Shown here one piece after another: positions 14,858-22,937 of a DNA stretch of 29,416 bases. This stretch comes from a virus. A model generated the notes under the pieces. The model had not been told where the DNA came from. It saw only the letters and a list, made by a program, of their open reading frames with translations, and searched no databases. The first letter of the stretch is position 1, and each line of letters starts with the position of its first letter. The DNA lies in IMG/VR virus record IMGVR_UViG_3300032241_003157, positions 1-29,416 of that record. The stretch is one strand, 5' to 3'. The translations under genes were made by a program, and so were the position numbers.

Positions 14858-15232
14858 ATGTTATTAAAAGAATTTTTCGGAAAAGGTATAGATCCTATTA
14901 AAATGTCCCATAAAGATGGGCATGGAGATAGAATTAATGACGAACTATTTTGGTTTATAATTGACCACGACAAGCTTCATAAAGATTATTTTCATCCATT
15001 AGCCGTGAAAATTAAAAAATCATTTGAAAGTAACAAAAACGATAAAGAAAAATTTGTTAAAGAATTTATGCCTATGGTCAAAAAAGGATGTAAAGAATTT
15101 TATATACATAAAAAAATGAAAGGAAGTTTAGGACATGCCTTTCCTGAGGAACTAAGAAAAGATATGTGCGAAAGACTTTTCGACCACTACCGCGAAGATA
15201 TTATCAAAGAAAAATATAAAGTAGGTGCGTAA
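14858..15232 (+). CDS. EF-motif N-terminus protein, unknown function (124 aa)
   Basis: ATG 14858 is chosen because it starts the MLLKEFF motif shared with the next gene (MILREFF) and avoids a 128-nt overlap with the upstream gene that the longer frame would need. The protein is highly charged (Lys/Asp/Glu) and helical, with HKDGHGDRINDELFWFIIDHD and YIHKKMKGSLGHAFPEEL; His-rich segments are notable. No family is recognised. It ends 1 nt before the start of the 1126-residue fusion, indicating tight coupling with it. Confidence 0.65.
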   Translation: MLLKEFFGKGIDPIKMSHKDGHGDRINDELFWFIIDHDKLHKDYFHPLAVKIKKSFESNKNDKEKFVKEFMPMVKKGCKEFYIHKKMKGSLGHAFPEELRKDMCERLFDHYREDIIKEKYKVGA

Positions 15233-15233
15233 C

Positions 15234-18200
15234 ATGATACTGAGAGAATTTTTCAAACATTCTAAACTCTTTGAAGGTGGAAATTTAGAAATCGATGGTG
15301 CACAAGCACAGCAAATCGATCTCAAAGTACATAACAGAGCCTACATTATCCCTATTCTAAATACTTTACTCAATTCTATTAATTCAGAATTTCAACAGAG
15401 TACAGGCGGGCCGTTATGGAATCCCAAGGTTCTTAAAAGTCGCAAATATCTAAGTGGATCTAGTCCACATTTTTTTAATACAGATATATCAGATGATGAA
15501 TTTGAACGGATTAAACCTAAAGTAGGAGATATCGATACACAAGTTAACAAAGAAACAGAACCACAATTATCTCAGTGGCTCGAAAGTGTAAAGGGGCAGG
15601 TTGTCGGTAATGCTAAGTTTTTAGGATATAGTAGAGGTAATGAACAGTACAGTAGTTTATGGGAATTAACCGATCCTCCTATAAAAGTTCAGATCGACTT
15701 TGAATTTGTTGAATACAGTGAAAAAGATGAACCAACTGATTGGGCAGGATTTAGTCATAGTAGTAGCTGGGATGATCTAAATCAAGGTATTAAAGGCGTA
15801 TTTCACAAATTCTTAATACAATCTCTATCAAAAATGTCTTCAAAAGATTTTATATTTAGAAAAACCCATACAAGAACAGGAAAAGTTACAGATAAGGTCG
15901 AAAACGATAGCATGATTACCTTTGCCGTAAGTAGCAAAGAGGGCGGAGGACTTAGACTAAAGTACAAACCGGTACTAGACAACAATGGTAAACCTTTAGA
16001 AATAGATGGATTACCTGTACTAAAAGAATTACCAACAATTGGTTACGAAAGAGATATCAGCAAAATTTTTCAAACAATATTCGACAAAAGAATTGATAGA
16101 GCAGAATTAGCCAAAGTTTTACCAAACACATGGAGTTTTACCGGTCTATTAGATATTATGAATGTGATTCTTACTACTGAAGAAAAAGAACAGGTATTAG
16201 ATTCATTTGTTGATAAGTTATTTGCTCCTGGTGCACAAGGTCTATATAAAGGAGATCCTGAACGAGATCTTAAAGAAAAAAATACTGCTCTTAACTATGC
16301 ATTAAAAGTACTTGATATAGCACCTCCTAAAAACTTAGAGCAAATGCGTCAAGATTATGTCAAGAACTATAAGGTAACTACAGAAGGACCGGTTGGTTTA
16401 GATAGTCCTATTGAAGAAGCAGATGAGCAGCAACCAGTTGTCAAAGCACAATTGCGTAAAGGTATGCCACATCTGCGTGATTTAAAACCTGCAGACTTTT
16501 TAGATTTAGTAGATGAACTACACAGTGAGGGAGGTCGTTTCAAATTAGAAAACATTCCTCTTAATGTCAAGATAGACGGTTTCGGAGGTCGGTTCGGTAA
16601 GAATGCATCCGGTGCTCCGTTTATGGGTACCAGCAGAACCGAACCTCGTTATAAGGCAGGTTTCTTAAAATATCGTCAAGAAAAAGGAACAACAGATCCA
16701 GAAGTACTAAACAGAGCTAAATTGTTCGATGATCTGTTCGATGAAATGATGACTGCAATTAAAGCAGTGGATTCTAAATTAGGATCTGACTTTTTAGTAG
16801 ATAAACAGGTCACTTGCGAGGTATTATTTTTACCATTTGCCACACAAACAGAGGAAGGTAAACTAAAATTTGTCGGTATTGAATATGATCAACTACCAAA
16901 AGGTGTTAATCTTGTACTTGTTCCATTCCGTGTTGTAAAAGCCAGTACAGGTGAAGATGTCCCCGACAATGACGAAATAATTAAATCCTTAACCGATGTT
17001 GGTCAAAGCGGTAGTGTAATGTTTATCAGTAACCGATTGAAACAAAAACAAGGGTTAGATGTTACTGAGATTATCGACCCTTTAGACAATATTGAAGAAT
17101 TAAAAAATATTGTAGCAGGTACATCTGGTAAAAGAGATAGAGCAAGCATACAATTAAGAAAAGAAATTGAAGAGAAACTCAAACCGGTACAGATAGCCTT
17201 AGAAAAAGCTATAGATGAAGATCCAAACATTATTGGTAAAGATTTGTTGGGTAAAAATTATGAAGGTATTGTTATCAACAGTCGTTTAGGTCCAATTAAA
17301 GTAACTAGTCAACAACAAAAAGATATTATTGCTAAGAAAAATGCAACCAGGGCTGCAACTCACATTGAACAACCTAGACAAAATATTAGAAAAACTGCGG
17401 TAGTTGCTATAGGTAGTTTTATTGGACATAAAGGTCACGAAGAATTATTCAATTACACAATTAATAAAGCCGAAGAACTAGGTGGAGATCCTTATCTGTT
17501 TATAGGAAATGCAGAAGGAAAGGATGATCCTATTCCTACATCTGTTAAAGTGGAAACATGGCACAAACTATATCCCGAATATGCACAAAATATCAGTGCA
17601 GTTATGCAAGGCGGTTCCTTGATACAAAAGATCAAGCACGAATTAATTAATCCTCTTCCTGGAAAACCTCCTCGGTATGATAATATTATTATCATGGTAG
17701 GTGAGGATCGTGCAGGATTAACCATGCCTGCTGCGCTGATGAAATCTGTAAATAAATTCCCCGGATACGAACATGTTAAAGTAAGTTTAGATGTTACACC
17801 TCGTGGTACTGGTATCAGTGGAACTATGCTGAGAAATAGTCTAAAAAACGAAAGTCCAGAAAAGGCATTAGAAACTTGGTCAAATGCTTTTGATGTTAAG
17901 AAATTAGGTATTAGCTGGATTAAACATTTAATGGATGTTACGAGAAAAGGAATGGGCATTATCAAACCTGAACAAAAACAACAATCAGTATCTGAAACTC
18001 GATTATTCAATGCATTGATTAGAAATAACTCTAAGGTCAATGAAGAATTGGAATATTCCAAAAGAAATAAACTTATCAGTTTAATTCATAAAATTAAGGG
18101 TTGGGGTACTGCTGAACTTTCCTTGTTAAGTGATGAAGAACTATTAGATATAGTAAAGGGAATCAAAGCTGAAAGAAGTAAAGATCTGGATGAAAAAATG

Positions 18201-18614
18201 ATGGATCCTCATATATTTGCAGGATATGCTAGAGGGCAAAAACCTGGAGATATGTGGCGTGGTACAGACAAAGGACCCCCGGGAAATAAAGCATTTGGTG
18301 AATCTACCAAAAAAGGTGTGGCGGAAGTTTCTAAAACTAAAAAAAATCACAATGAATTTGAAGATCACAGTACCATGAGTAGGGCGGGTACAGGTCTGCC
18401 TGGGAACAAACCCGGAACCATAGGACCGAGTAACTACACTGATCAATCTAATTTCCGTGATCCACAAGGAATTTATGAAATAAAAAATCAAATAAAACAA
18501 TCGTATAAAGAAAAATCATCGGCCTTGATTCCTGTCAGTGAGGATATACAGAAGATATTTGATACATTAATTAATAAAATTATTATAAATGAAGCAATAC
18601 AAGATAACAAGTGA
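15234..18614 (+). CDS. Multidomain nucleotidyltransferase fusion (NTase + ligase-like + HxGH cytidylyltransferase-like)
   Basis: I use ATG 15234 (MILREFF, the motif shared with neighbours); a GTG at 15225 would add only three residues. Three modules are visible in 1126 residues. (1) About 70-160: GSS (75-77), GDIDTQV with Asp 99 and 101, and VQIDFEF with Asp 155, the pattern of polymerase-beta-type nucleotidyltransferases. (2) About 440-700: VKIDGFGGRF with candidate nucleotidyl-Lys 446, CEVLFLP (528-534), EGIVI (677-681) and IKVTS (688-692), matching motifs I, III, IV and V of ATP-dependent polynucleotide ligases. (3) About 720-890: GSFIGHKGHE (HxGH at 732-735) and GISGTMLR (860-867), the HIGH and ISSTxxR motifs of the nucleotidylyltransferase superfamily. 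Glu-Ala/Glu-Gly sites lie in the linkers, and the C-terminus has GVAEV and EDHSTM. Module assignments are by motif only; the substrate is unknown. Confidence 0.75.
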   Translation: MILREFFKHSKLFEGGNLEIDGAQAQQIDLKVHNRAYIIPILNTLLNSINSEFQQSTGGPLWNPKVLKSRKYLSGSSPHFFNTDISDDEFERIKPKVGDIDTQVNKETEPQLSQWLESVKGQVVGNAKFLGYSRGNEQYSSLWELTDPPIKVQIDFEFVEYSEKDEPTDWAGFSHSSSWDDLNQGIKGVFHKFLIQSLSKMSSKDFIFRKTHTRTGKVTDKVENDSMITFAVSSKEGGGLRLKYKPVLDNNGKPLEIDGLPVLKELPTIGYERDISKIFQTIFDKRIDRAELAKVLPNTWSFTGLLDIMNVILTTEEKEQVLDSFVDKLFAPGAQGLYKGDPERDLKEKNTALNYALKVLDIAPPKNLEQMRQDYVKNYKVTTEGPVGLDSPIEEADEQQPVVKAQLRKGMPHLRDLKPADFLDLVDELHSEGGRFKLENIPLNVKIDGFGGRFGKNASGAPFMGTSRTEPRYKAGFLKYRQEKGTTDPEVLNRAKLFDDLFDEMMTAIKAVDSKLGSDFLVDKQVTCEVLFLPFATQTEEGKLKFVGIEYDQLPKGVNLVLVPFRVVKASTGEDVPDNDEIIKSLTDVGQSGSVMFISNRLKQKQGLDVTEIIDPLDNIEELKNIVAGTSGKRDRASIQLRKEIEEKLKPVQIALEKAIDEDPNIIGKDLLGKNYEGIVINSRLGPIKVTSQQQKDIIAKKNATRAATHIEQPRQNIRKTAVVAIGSFIGHKGHEELFNYTINKAEELGGDPYLFIGNAEGKDDPIPTSVKVETWHKLYPEYAQNISAVMQGGSLIQKIKHELINPLPGKPPRYDNIIIMVGEDRAGLTMPAALMKSVNKFPGYEHVKVSLDVTPRGTGISGTMLRNSLKNESPEKALETWSNAFDVKKLGISWIKHLMDVTRKGMGIIKPEQKQQSVSETRLFNALIRNNSKVNEELEYSKRNKLISLIHKIKGWGTAELSLLSDEELLDIVKGIKAERSKDLDEKMMDPHIFAGYARGQKPGDMWRGTDKGPPGNKAFGESTKKGVAEVSKTKKNHNEFEDHSTMSRAGTGLPGNKPGTIGPSNYTDQSNFRDPQGIYEIKNQIKQSYKEKSSALIPVSEDIQKIFDTLINKIIINEAIQDNK

Positions 18615-18894
18615 AAATATACCTAAGGATACTTCAGACGATTGCTATATCGACCCTGCAGATCCTGTAAATGAATTAAAGATAGTACAATATCTTGCAG
18701 GGTTAGGCTCGGCAGCTAGACTACAAGAATACAGGGCAAAAACAACCCAAGATATTAGTGATAGCAATATAACAAAAACTGCTAGCGAAAATGCTCGCAT
18801 TATGCGAGAACAAAACATTAAACCGGGTACTCCCGAATGGTTCAAACTTTGGTTTTCAAAACAATTCATGACCGGAGAGAAGCCTATTAATTAA
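18589..18894 (+). CDS. Conserved small T4-like phage protein (101 aa)
   Basis: It overlaps the large fusion gene by 26 nt. It opens MKQYKITSENIPKDTSDDCY, continues DPADPVNELKIVQYLAGLG, and ends with PGTPEWFKLWFSKQFMTGEK. The terminal PGTxEWFKLWF...TGEKP signature is conserved among marine T4-like phages next to GVAEG-bearing proteins; I know no function for it. No membrane segment is present. Its stop is immediately followed, in convergent orientation, by the end of the minus-strand homing-type gene. Confidence 0.7.
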   Translation: MKQYKITSENIPKDTSDDCYIDPADPVNELKIVQYLAGLGSAARLQEYRAKTTQDISDSNITKTASENARIMREQNIKPGTPEWFKLWFSKQFMTGEKPIN

Positions 18895-19283
18895 GACTTG
18901 GTTACTTTATTTTTGCACTTTTCCCTGTGTTTGCTACCTGTTCCGTTATACCATCCATCCGGACATTCTAAACTTTTTACAGTATCAATTCCATTAGTCC
19001 ACCATCTTTTTCCGTAACTAGGATTGTTTTTTCCTAAATGATGTTCGTTTTTACGATTTGTCTCAAATAGGCGTTCTTTAATATATGGAGCCCTACCTCT
19101 TTTCCATCCTTTAGGACATTCTATGCTTTTTATTTCCGAAGAGCCGTCGGTCCACCAATACTTTCCAGATCCTAAATATTTGTTAGGATCGAACTTTGCA
19201 GTTTTACAAAAGTATAAAAGTCCTGTTATTTTATGACGTTTAATCATTAGCCAAGTAGGCTTAAATTTATTATAAATAAACAT
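18891..19283 (-). CDS. Homing-endonuclease-like protein, shortened (130 aa)
   Basis: ATG 19283 is preferred over 19328, since the family-like part starts at FKPTWLMIKRHKITGLLYFC. This resembles the opening of T4-like homing endonucleases (KPTYL.IK.H..TGL.YFGKT, then DPNKYLGSGKYW). In place of the catalytic core, the protein passes straight into two similar C-terminal units, KYWWTDGSSEIKSIECPKGW and RWWTNGIDTVKSLECPDGW, that look like DNA-binding repeats. The Gly of the YFGKT-type motif is Cys. It is therefore probably an internally deleted, cleavage-defective element. It is inserted on the opposite strand between two rightward genes, 4 nt overlapping the end of the left one. Confidence 0.65.
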   Translation of the reverse strand: MFIYNKFKPTWLMIKRHKITGLLYFCKTAKFDPNKYLGSGKYWWTDGSSEIKSIECPKGWKRGRAPYIKERLFETNRKNEHHLGKNNPSYGKRWWTNGIDTVKSLECPDGWYNGTGSKHREKCKNKVTKS

Positions 19284-19343
19284 GCTGATTGCTCCTAGTA
19301 GCATTAGAGTAGTTGGGGTTTCTGACACCCGCGAACTACGCTT

Positions 19344-19363
19344 TTATTTATTTGAATAAATAA
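19344..19363. repeat. 9-bp palindrome upstream of the Dps gene
   Basis: TTATTTATT (19344-19352) and AATAAATAA (19355-19363) form a perfect inverted repeat with a 2-nt centre, ending 4 nt before the dps ATG. It contains AATAAATA on both strands, one base from the late promoter consensus, and replaces any Shine-Dalgarno. It may be an operator or simply A/T-rich spacer. Confidence 0.4.
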
Positions 19364-19367
19364 CAAT

Positions 19368-19823
19368 ATGAACGATTTATCACAATTACAACAATTTGCA
19401 AAAATATCTTTTGCCAGTACATATAGTTTTGCTATTAAAAGTCAAAACTTTCATTGGAACGTAATTGGTTCGGATTTCTTTGAATATCATTCTTTATTTG
19501 AAAAAATATATCAAGAAGTTTATGAATCTATTGACAATTTTGCCGAAAATATTCGCAAATTAAAGGCGTATACTCCGGCTAGTCTTAGCCGTTTTAGTAT
19601 GCTAACTAAAATCGAAGACGAAACCGAAATTTTACCAGTTGAAGCGATGGTTAAAGAATTACTAGACGACAATGACCGTATGTTGGTTATTTTGAAGAAA
19701 ACTTATGATGCAGCCGAAGCAGCAGGTAAACACGGTTTCAGTAATTTTTTAGCCGAAAGAATGGATGCTCATGAAAAACATGGTTGGATGCTTAGAGCCA
19801 GCAGCAAAGGACAGCAGTTATGA
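19368..19823 (+). CDS. dps: Dps-like ferritin (DNA-binding, iron-oxidising)
   Basis: A 151-residue Dps-family four-helix protein. The ferroxidase ligands are all present with E. coli spacing: His 29 (FHW), His 41 (EYH, +12), acidic residue 45 (Glu, +4), Asp 56 (SID, +15) and Glu 60 (AEN, +19). Residues SQNFHWNVIGSDFFEYHSLF give the family signature. Dps 12-mers oxidise and store iron, detoxify peroxide and coat DNA. The N-terminus is short, without the Lys-rich DNA-binding tail of E. coli Dps. It has no SD. The next gene starts in an ATGA overlap, so it belongs to the operon of modular capsid-type proteins. Confidence 0.88.
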   Translation: MNDLSQLQQFAKISFASTYSFAIKSQNFHWNVIGSDFFEYHSLFEKIYQEVYESIDNFAENIRKLKAYTPASLSRFSMLTKIEDETEILPVEAMVKELLDDNDRMLVILKKTYDAAEAAGKHGFSNFLAERMDAHEKHGWMLRASSKGQQL

Positions 19824-20191
19824 GAGCACGAGAATTCATCGACGAGGCTAAAGATTATTCTGGGCAGCAAGGTATGCACAAAGATTGGTCCAGTGTTATT
19901 CCCAATGGTCACATTTATCCAGAATTGGATAATAGTTCCGGGTATCTTGCATACAGATTCGGTGTTGCGGTTGCAGGGATGCCCAACCAAAAAATGGATG
20001 TCGCAGGTCCCACAGGATTGAAAATGGTAACTATAGGTTATACCCCAGCCGATGAAGAAATACTCAATGCTGCATCAAAGTTAGTAGGAACACCCAAAGT
20101 TAAATTAACTTCAGATCGCAGCACAGAACCTCAAGGGACTTACACCAGAAGTCCTGTATCAAATTGGAATCCAAGGAATAATAAGAAATGA
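19820..20191 (+). CDS. Small protein with capsid-targeting-like N-terminus (123 aa)
   Basis: It starts MRAREFIDEAKDYSG, very like the start of T4 internal protein IPIII (MKTYQEFIAEA), where the prohead protease cuts after the Glu. IDE-A fits the (I/L)-x-E-(A/G) rule. The rest contains SSGYLAYRFGVAVAGMP, GPTGLKMVTIGYTPADEE and a basic C-terminus; this is a type seen in marine T4-like phages without known function. Both ends have ATGA overlaps (with dps upstream and the 855-residue gene downstream), so translation is coupled. An internal head protein is my inference. Confidence 0.7.
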   Translation: MRAREFIDEAKDYSGQQGMHKDWSSVIPNGHIYPELDNSSGYLAYRFGVAVAGMPNQKMDVAGPTGLKMVTIGYTPADEEILNAASKLVGTPKVKLTSDRSTEPQGTYTRSPVSNWNPRNNKK

Positions 20192-22755
20192 AAAATCACG
20201 AATTTAAAATTAAAAAATTCAAAGACTCCACAGTTTATACATTAGAAAGTGCAAGTAGCGGTGGTACCAGTGCAGGCAGTATTTCTTCTACAAATTCACC
20301 TGTTGGAAAATTACAGAGGCGGAACAGCATTATTGTTCAAGATGGGCAAGAACTAGACGAATTGAAAAGACCCAGCGGTTCTATGTTTCTTAAGTTTAGA
20401 GTTAAAACACTACCTGATGATGAAAAGACCATAATCGCCTATGGTGGATTTGGAACAACTCCTGCAGATGTTACCGTAAAAACTGCTAAAATTAAACCAT
20501 TCGATGCTAATGATACAGGGGAAGTTATAGTTAGAATAAAAAAATTATTAGCAGATAGAGATTTTATCGGTGTACAAAAAATTTATTTAGATATTCCCAA
20601 TGGTTTAAAACCTCGTCTAGAAGATTTAATTGATTATACCGAAAATGATGAAAGATTAGAATTATATAGTGCAGAAGATCATGACACCGATGATGAAACT
20701 GGAGGTGGTCAAACAGCTTATTATGTCAATGGCAAAAGAGTCAGTATACCGGGAAAACCACAAGCCCAGGTAGCGGGTTCAAGCCGTGGTGTTGCATCTA
20801 CAGGTATGGTGTCAATTAATGCAACCGATGATGGACAAAGATTAATCAAAGCATTAATATCTCAAAATAAATTAAGCAGAGATACTAAATTAGTTGGAAA
20901 TAAAATCACACTTAGAAAAGATGACTACAAAAAAATATTGAATACATTAGGCAATGATCGATTCCAACAGTATTTTACAAAAAAATCTGAAATCAGCGAA
21001 AAAGGTGTAGGAGAGGATCATAGTACAATGACGCAAGGTTATGGTCGGGAATCGGCCAGTACAGGAATGGCGTTTTCAAATCGTGCTAAAGGTGCTATCC
21101 CTGAAGAAAAAACTAGATTAGACCCATCATGCTGGTCTGGTAAAAAGATTGGAAATCCTGAAACTAAAGTAAAAGGTGGTGTTAGAGTTAATAATTGTGT
21201 TCCTAAAGAATCATATCAACTGGATGAATATGAAACCCATACCTTTACAGACCGAGAAGGAAATGTTTGGCGAGTAGATGATGAAGGGAATCGAGAATTG
21301 GTTAAGGGTGTCGGAGGTTCAGGAACCAGAACAGGCGGTAGCAGAGCCGGTCGTTCTGATGATTCTCCTTACAATCTGAAAAATAAAACCACTGGAAAAT
21401 TGCTCTTACAAAAAGGCACACAATCTCCCGCAGTGTTTAATGGTCTTCAACATGCACTGAATGTGGCTGCAAAATTACAATTTGGCAGTTGGGAACCGGT
21501 TCGTGCAACCATGGAGGAAGGTGTAGCGGAAGGCTCCAATAATGGTGGAACTCCATTTAATCAGGAGACTAATTTAAGATCTAAAACACCAAAACAATTA
21601 GCAGCATTGCTTGAATATTGGAAGAAAATATTAAAAACAGCTAACGATCGGGAAGATTGGAGGACAGCCGAGAGAGCCGATGAGCAAATACAATTAATTA
21701 AAAAGATCTTGGCCGGAAGAATTGGCAAAAAAGATATGGGAAAAGACTCAGGTGCCTTTATTAATGAATTTGCCCCCGATGATAACGATAGAGACGGTGG
21801 CGGTGAACGATTTTCATTCCAAGAAGACATTGATAGTAATGATGAAAAATATCTAATAGAAATTTATTATGAGGAAGATAGCGGTTCATATGCCGTTGCA
21901 TTTCATGAAAAACGAGGCAATCGACAGTATGTTATGTATCCCGTTGACAATGTCGATCCTGACGATTTAGCAGATGGTGCAACCGAGTATGTTCAAGATA
22001 TTATTACAAATGTAAAACGAGGTAGTACCGAAGATTTTGTAGCACCAAAAAATATGGAACTTGAGGAATTTATTCCGCCCCAGCAAGGTGTGGCGGAAGG
22101 CTCAGAAGACTCACTTCCTGCCGGATACGGAGATTATTCTAACGGTGCAACTAATCCAGATAGAACTGCATCGGCACAGAGACAAGCAGATAGGGAATTT
22201 GATCGAAGAGAACACGAACGCAAAGAAAAAGAGCGTAAAAATAAAGGTGTAAAAGGCCCAGATGATCTTGAGACCCATCAAAATCCAGATCCTAACGAAT
22301 ATGATATGGAGGGGGATTTTGTAAAAAATCAAATACATACCATTGTTCGTGCAGCTACTGAGTTGGCCGACGAAATCAATGACGATGATAACTTGCCAGA
22401 ATGGGTTGAAGAAAAAATAAGTCAAGCAAAAGGTATGTTGGTTAGCGTTATGAACTACATGATGAGCGAAAAAGAAAAACAAGATGATTTATCTCAATCA
22501 AATTTTGATGAGAATGATCAGTATTTCGAAACCCTTGATCAAAAGTTAAATAACTTGATTTCAGAAAAAGCATTAAGTAAAAGTATGCAAAGATTTATGG
22601 GTATGGTACATGCAGTTCAAAAAGGAGATATGACTGCACCAAGCCCGGCTGTGGCAAAAGCAGCTAAGGGAATGAGCATGAAGGCGGCACACGATTATGC
22701 TGCCACAACACATGCAGGTTTACCAGAAAAGAAACGAGCATCAAAAAAAAAGTAA
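20188..22755 (+). CDS. Large modular protein with GVAEG repeats (855 aa, in-frame part)
   Basis: This is a mosaic of short modules rather than one fold. An N-terminal alpha/beta part (about 60-265) is followed by GVGEDHSTM (273-281) and DPSCWSGKKIG...KGGVRVNNCVPKE (312-341). EEGVAEGS (443-450), a helical unit (467-510), an acidic unit and QQGVAEGS (632-639) come next. The C-terminal part has EYDMEGDFVKNQIHTIVRA...NLPEWVEEKI (704-744) and LSKSMQRFMGMVHAVQKGDM...GLPEKK (796-849). These last modules recur in unrelated marine phage proteins. The GVAEG units look like prohead protease sites. The frame ends in AAAAAAAAAGTAA; a further 61 residues continue in the -1 frame. It is coupled by ATGA to the preceding gene. 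The role is unknown; internal head protein is likely. Confidence 0.7.
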   Translation: MKNHEFKIKKFKDSTVYTLESASSGGTSAGSISSTNSPVGKLQRRNSIIVQDGQELDELKRPSGSMFLKFRVKTLPDDEKTIIAYGGFGTTPADVTVKTAKIKPFDANDTGEVIVRIKKLLADRDFIGVQKIYLDIPNGLKPRLEDLIDYTENDERLELYSAEDHDTDDETGGGQTAYYVNGKRVSIPGKPQAQVAGSSRGVASTGMVSINATDDGQRLIKALISQNKLSRDTKLVGNKITLRKDDYKKILNTLGNDRFQQYFTKKSEISEKGVGEDHSTMTQGYGRESASTGMAFSNRAKGAIPEEKTRLDPSCWSGKKIGNPETKVKGGVRVNNCVPKESYQLDEYETHTFTDREGNVWRVDDEGNRELVKGVGGSGTRTGGSRAGRSDDSPYNLKNKTTGKLLLQKGTQSPAVFNGLQHALNVAAKLQFGSWEPVRATMEEGVAEGSNNGGTPFNQETNLRSKTPKQLAALLEYWKKILKTANDREDWRTAERADEQIQLIKKILAGRIGKKDMGKDSGAFINEFAPDDNDRDGGGERFSFQEDIDSNDEKYLIEIYYEEDSGSYAVAFHEKRGNRQYVMYPVDNVDPDDLADGATEYVQDIITNVKRGSTEDFVAPKNMELEEFIPPQQGVAEGSEDSLPAGYGDYSNGATNPDRTASAQRQADREFDRREHERKEKERKNKGVKGPDDLETHQNPDPNEYDMEGDFVKNQIHTIVRAATELADEINDDDNLPEWVEEKISQAKGMLVSVMNYMMSEKEKQDDLSQSNFDENDQYFETLDQKLNNLISEKALSKSMQRFMGMVHAVQKGDMTAPSPAVAKAAKGMSMKAAHDYAATTHAGLPEKKRASKKK

Positions 22756-22937
22756 GTGAAACTGGTGCAGAGCAATTAGATGAAAAAATTCCTGCAAATG
22801 CACCAGTTGATGTTTGGATCAAGGATTTTCAACAATCAAACGCTAAACAATTTAGAGGTAAAAATCTAAGAAAAAGAGAACAAATGGCAAGAGCAGCTAG
22901 CTATGCGGCTAAAAATCCAGATAAAAAGAAAAGATAA
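22743..22937 (+). other. Out-of-frame C-terminal extension (61 codons) behind an A9 slippery run
   Basis: After A9 (22743-22751) the -1 frame stays open from 22752 to TAA 22935-22937. It encodes VSETGAEQLDEKIP, then PVDVWIKDFQQSNAKQFRGK and a basic end PDKKKR. This P...W..DF..S....F.GK module is one often seen at ends of phage structural proteins. The frame has no ATG, GTG or TTG start between its upstream stop (22665) and an internal ATG only 17 codons from the end, so it must be reached from the upstream frame. Its stop overlaps the deaminase start as TAATG, as expected if ribosomes really arrive in this frame. A -1 programmed frameshift or slippage, or a one-base homopolymer error, would explain it. 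Confidence 0.7.

Noticed and set aside
17492-18061. 189-codon open frame on the minus strand
   Set aside because: It lies wholly inside the nucleotidyltransferase fusion, whose domain motifs are convincing. The minus-strand product shows no domain, SD or operon context.
22111-22482. 123-codon minus-strand frame with Phe/Ile-rich content
   Set aside because: It is a shadow of the 855-residue modular protein; its hydrophobicity comes from the Lys/Glu-rich sense strand.
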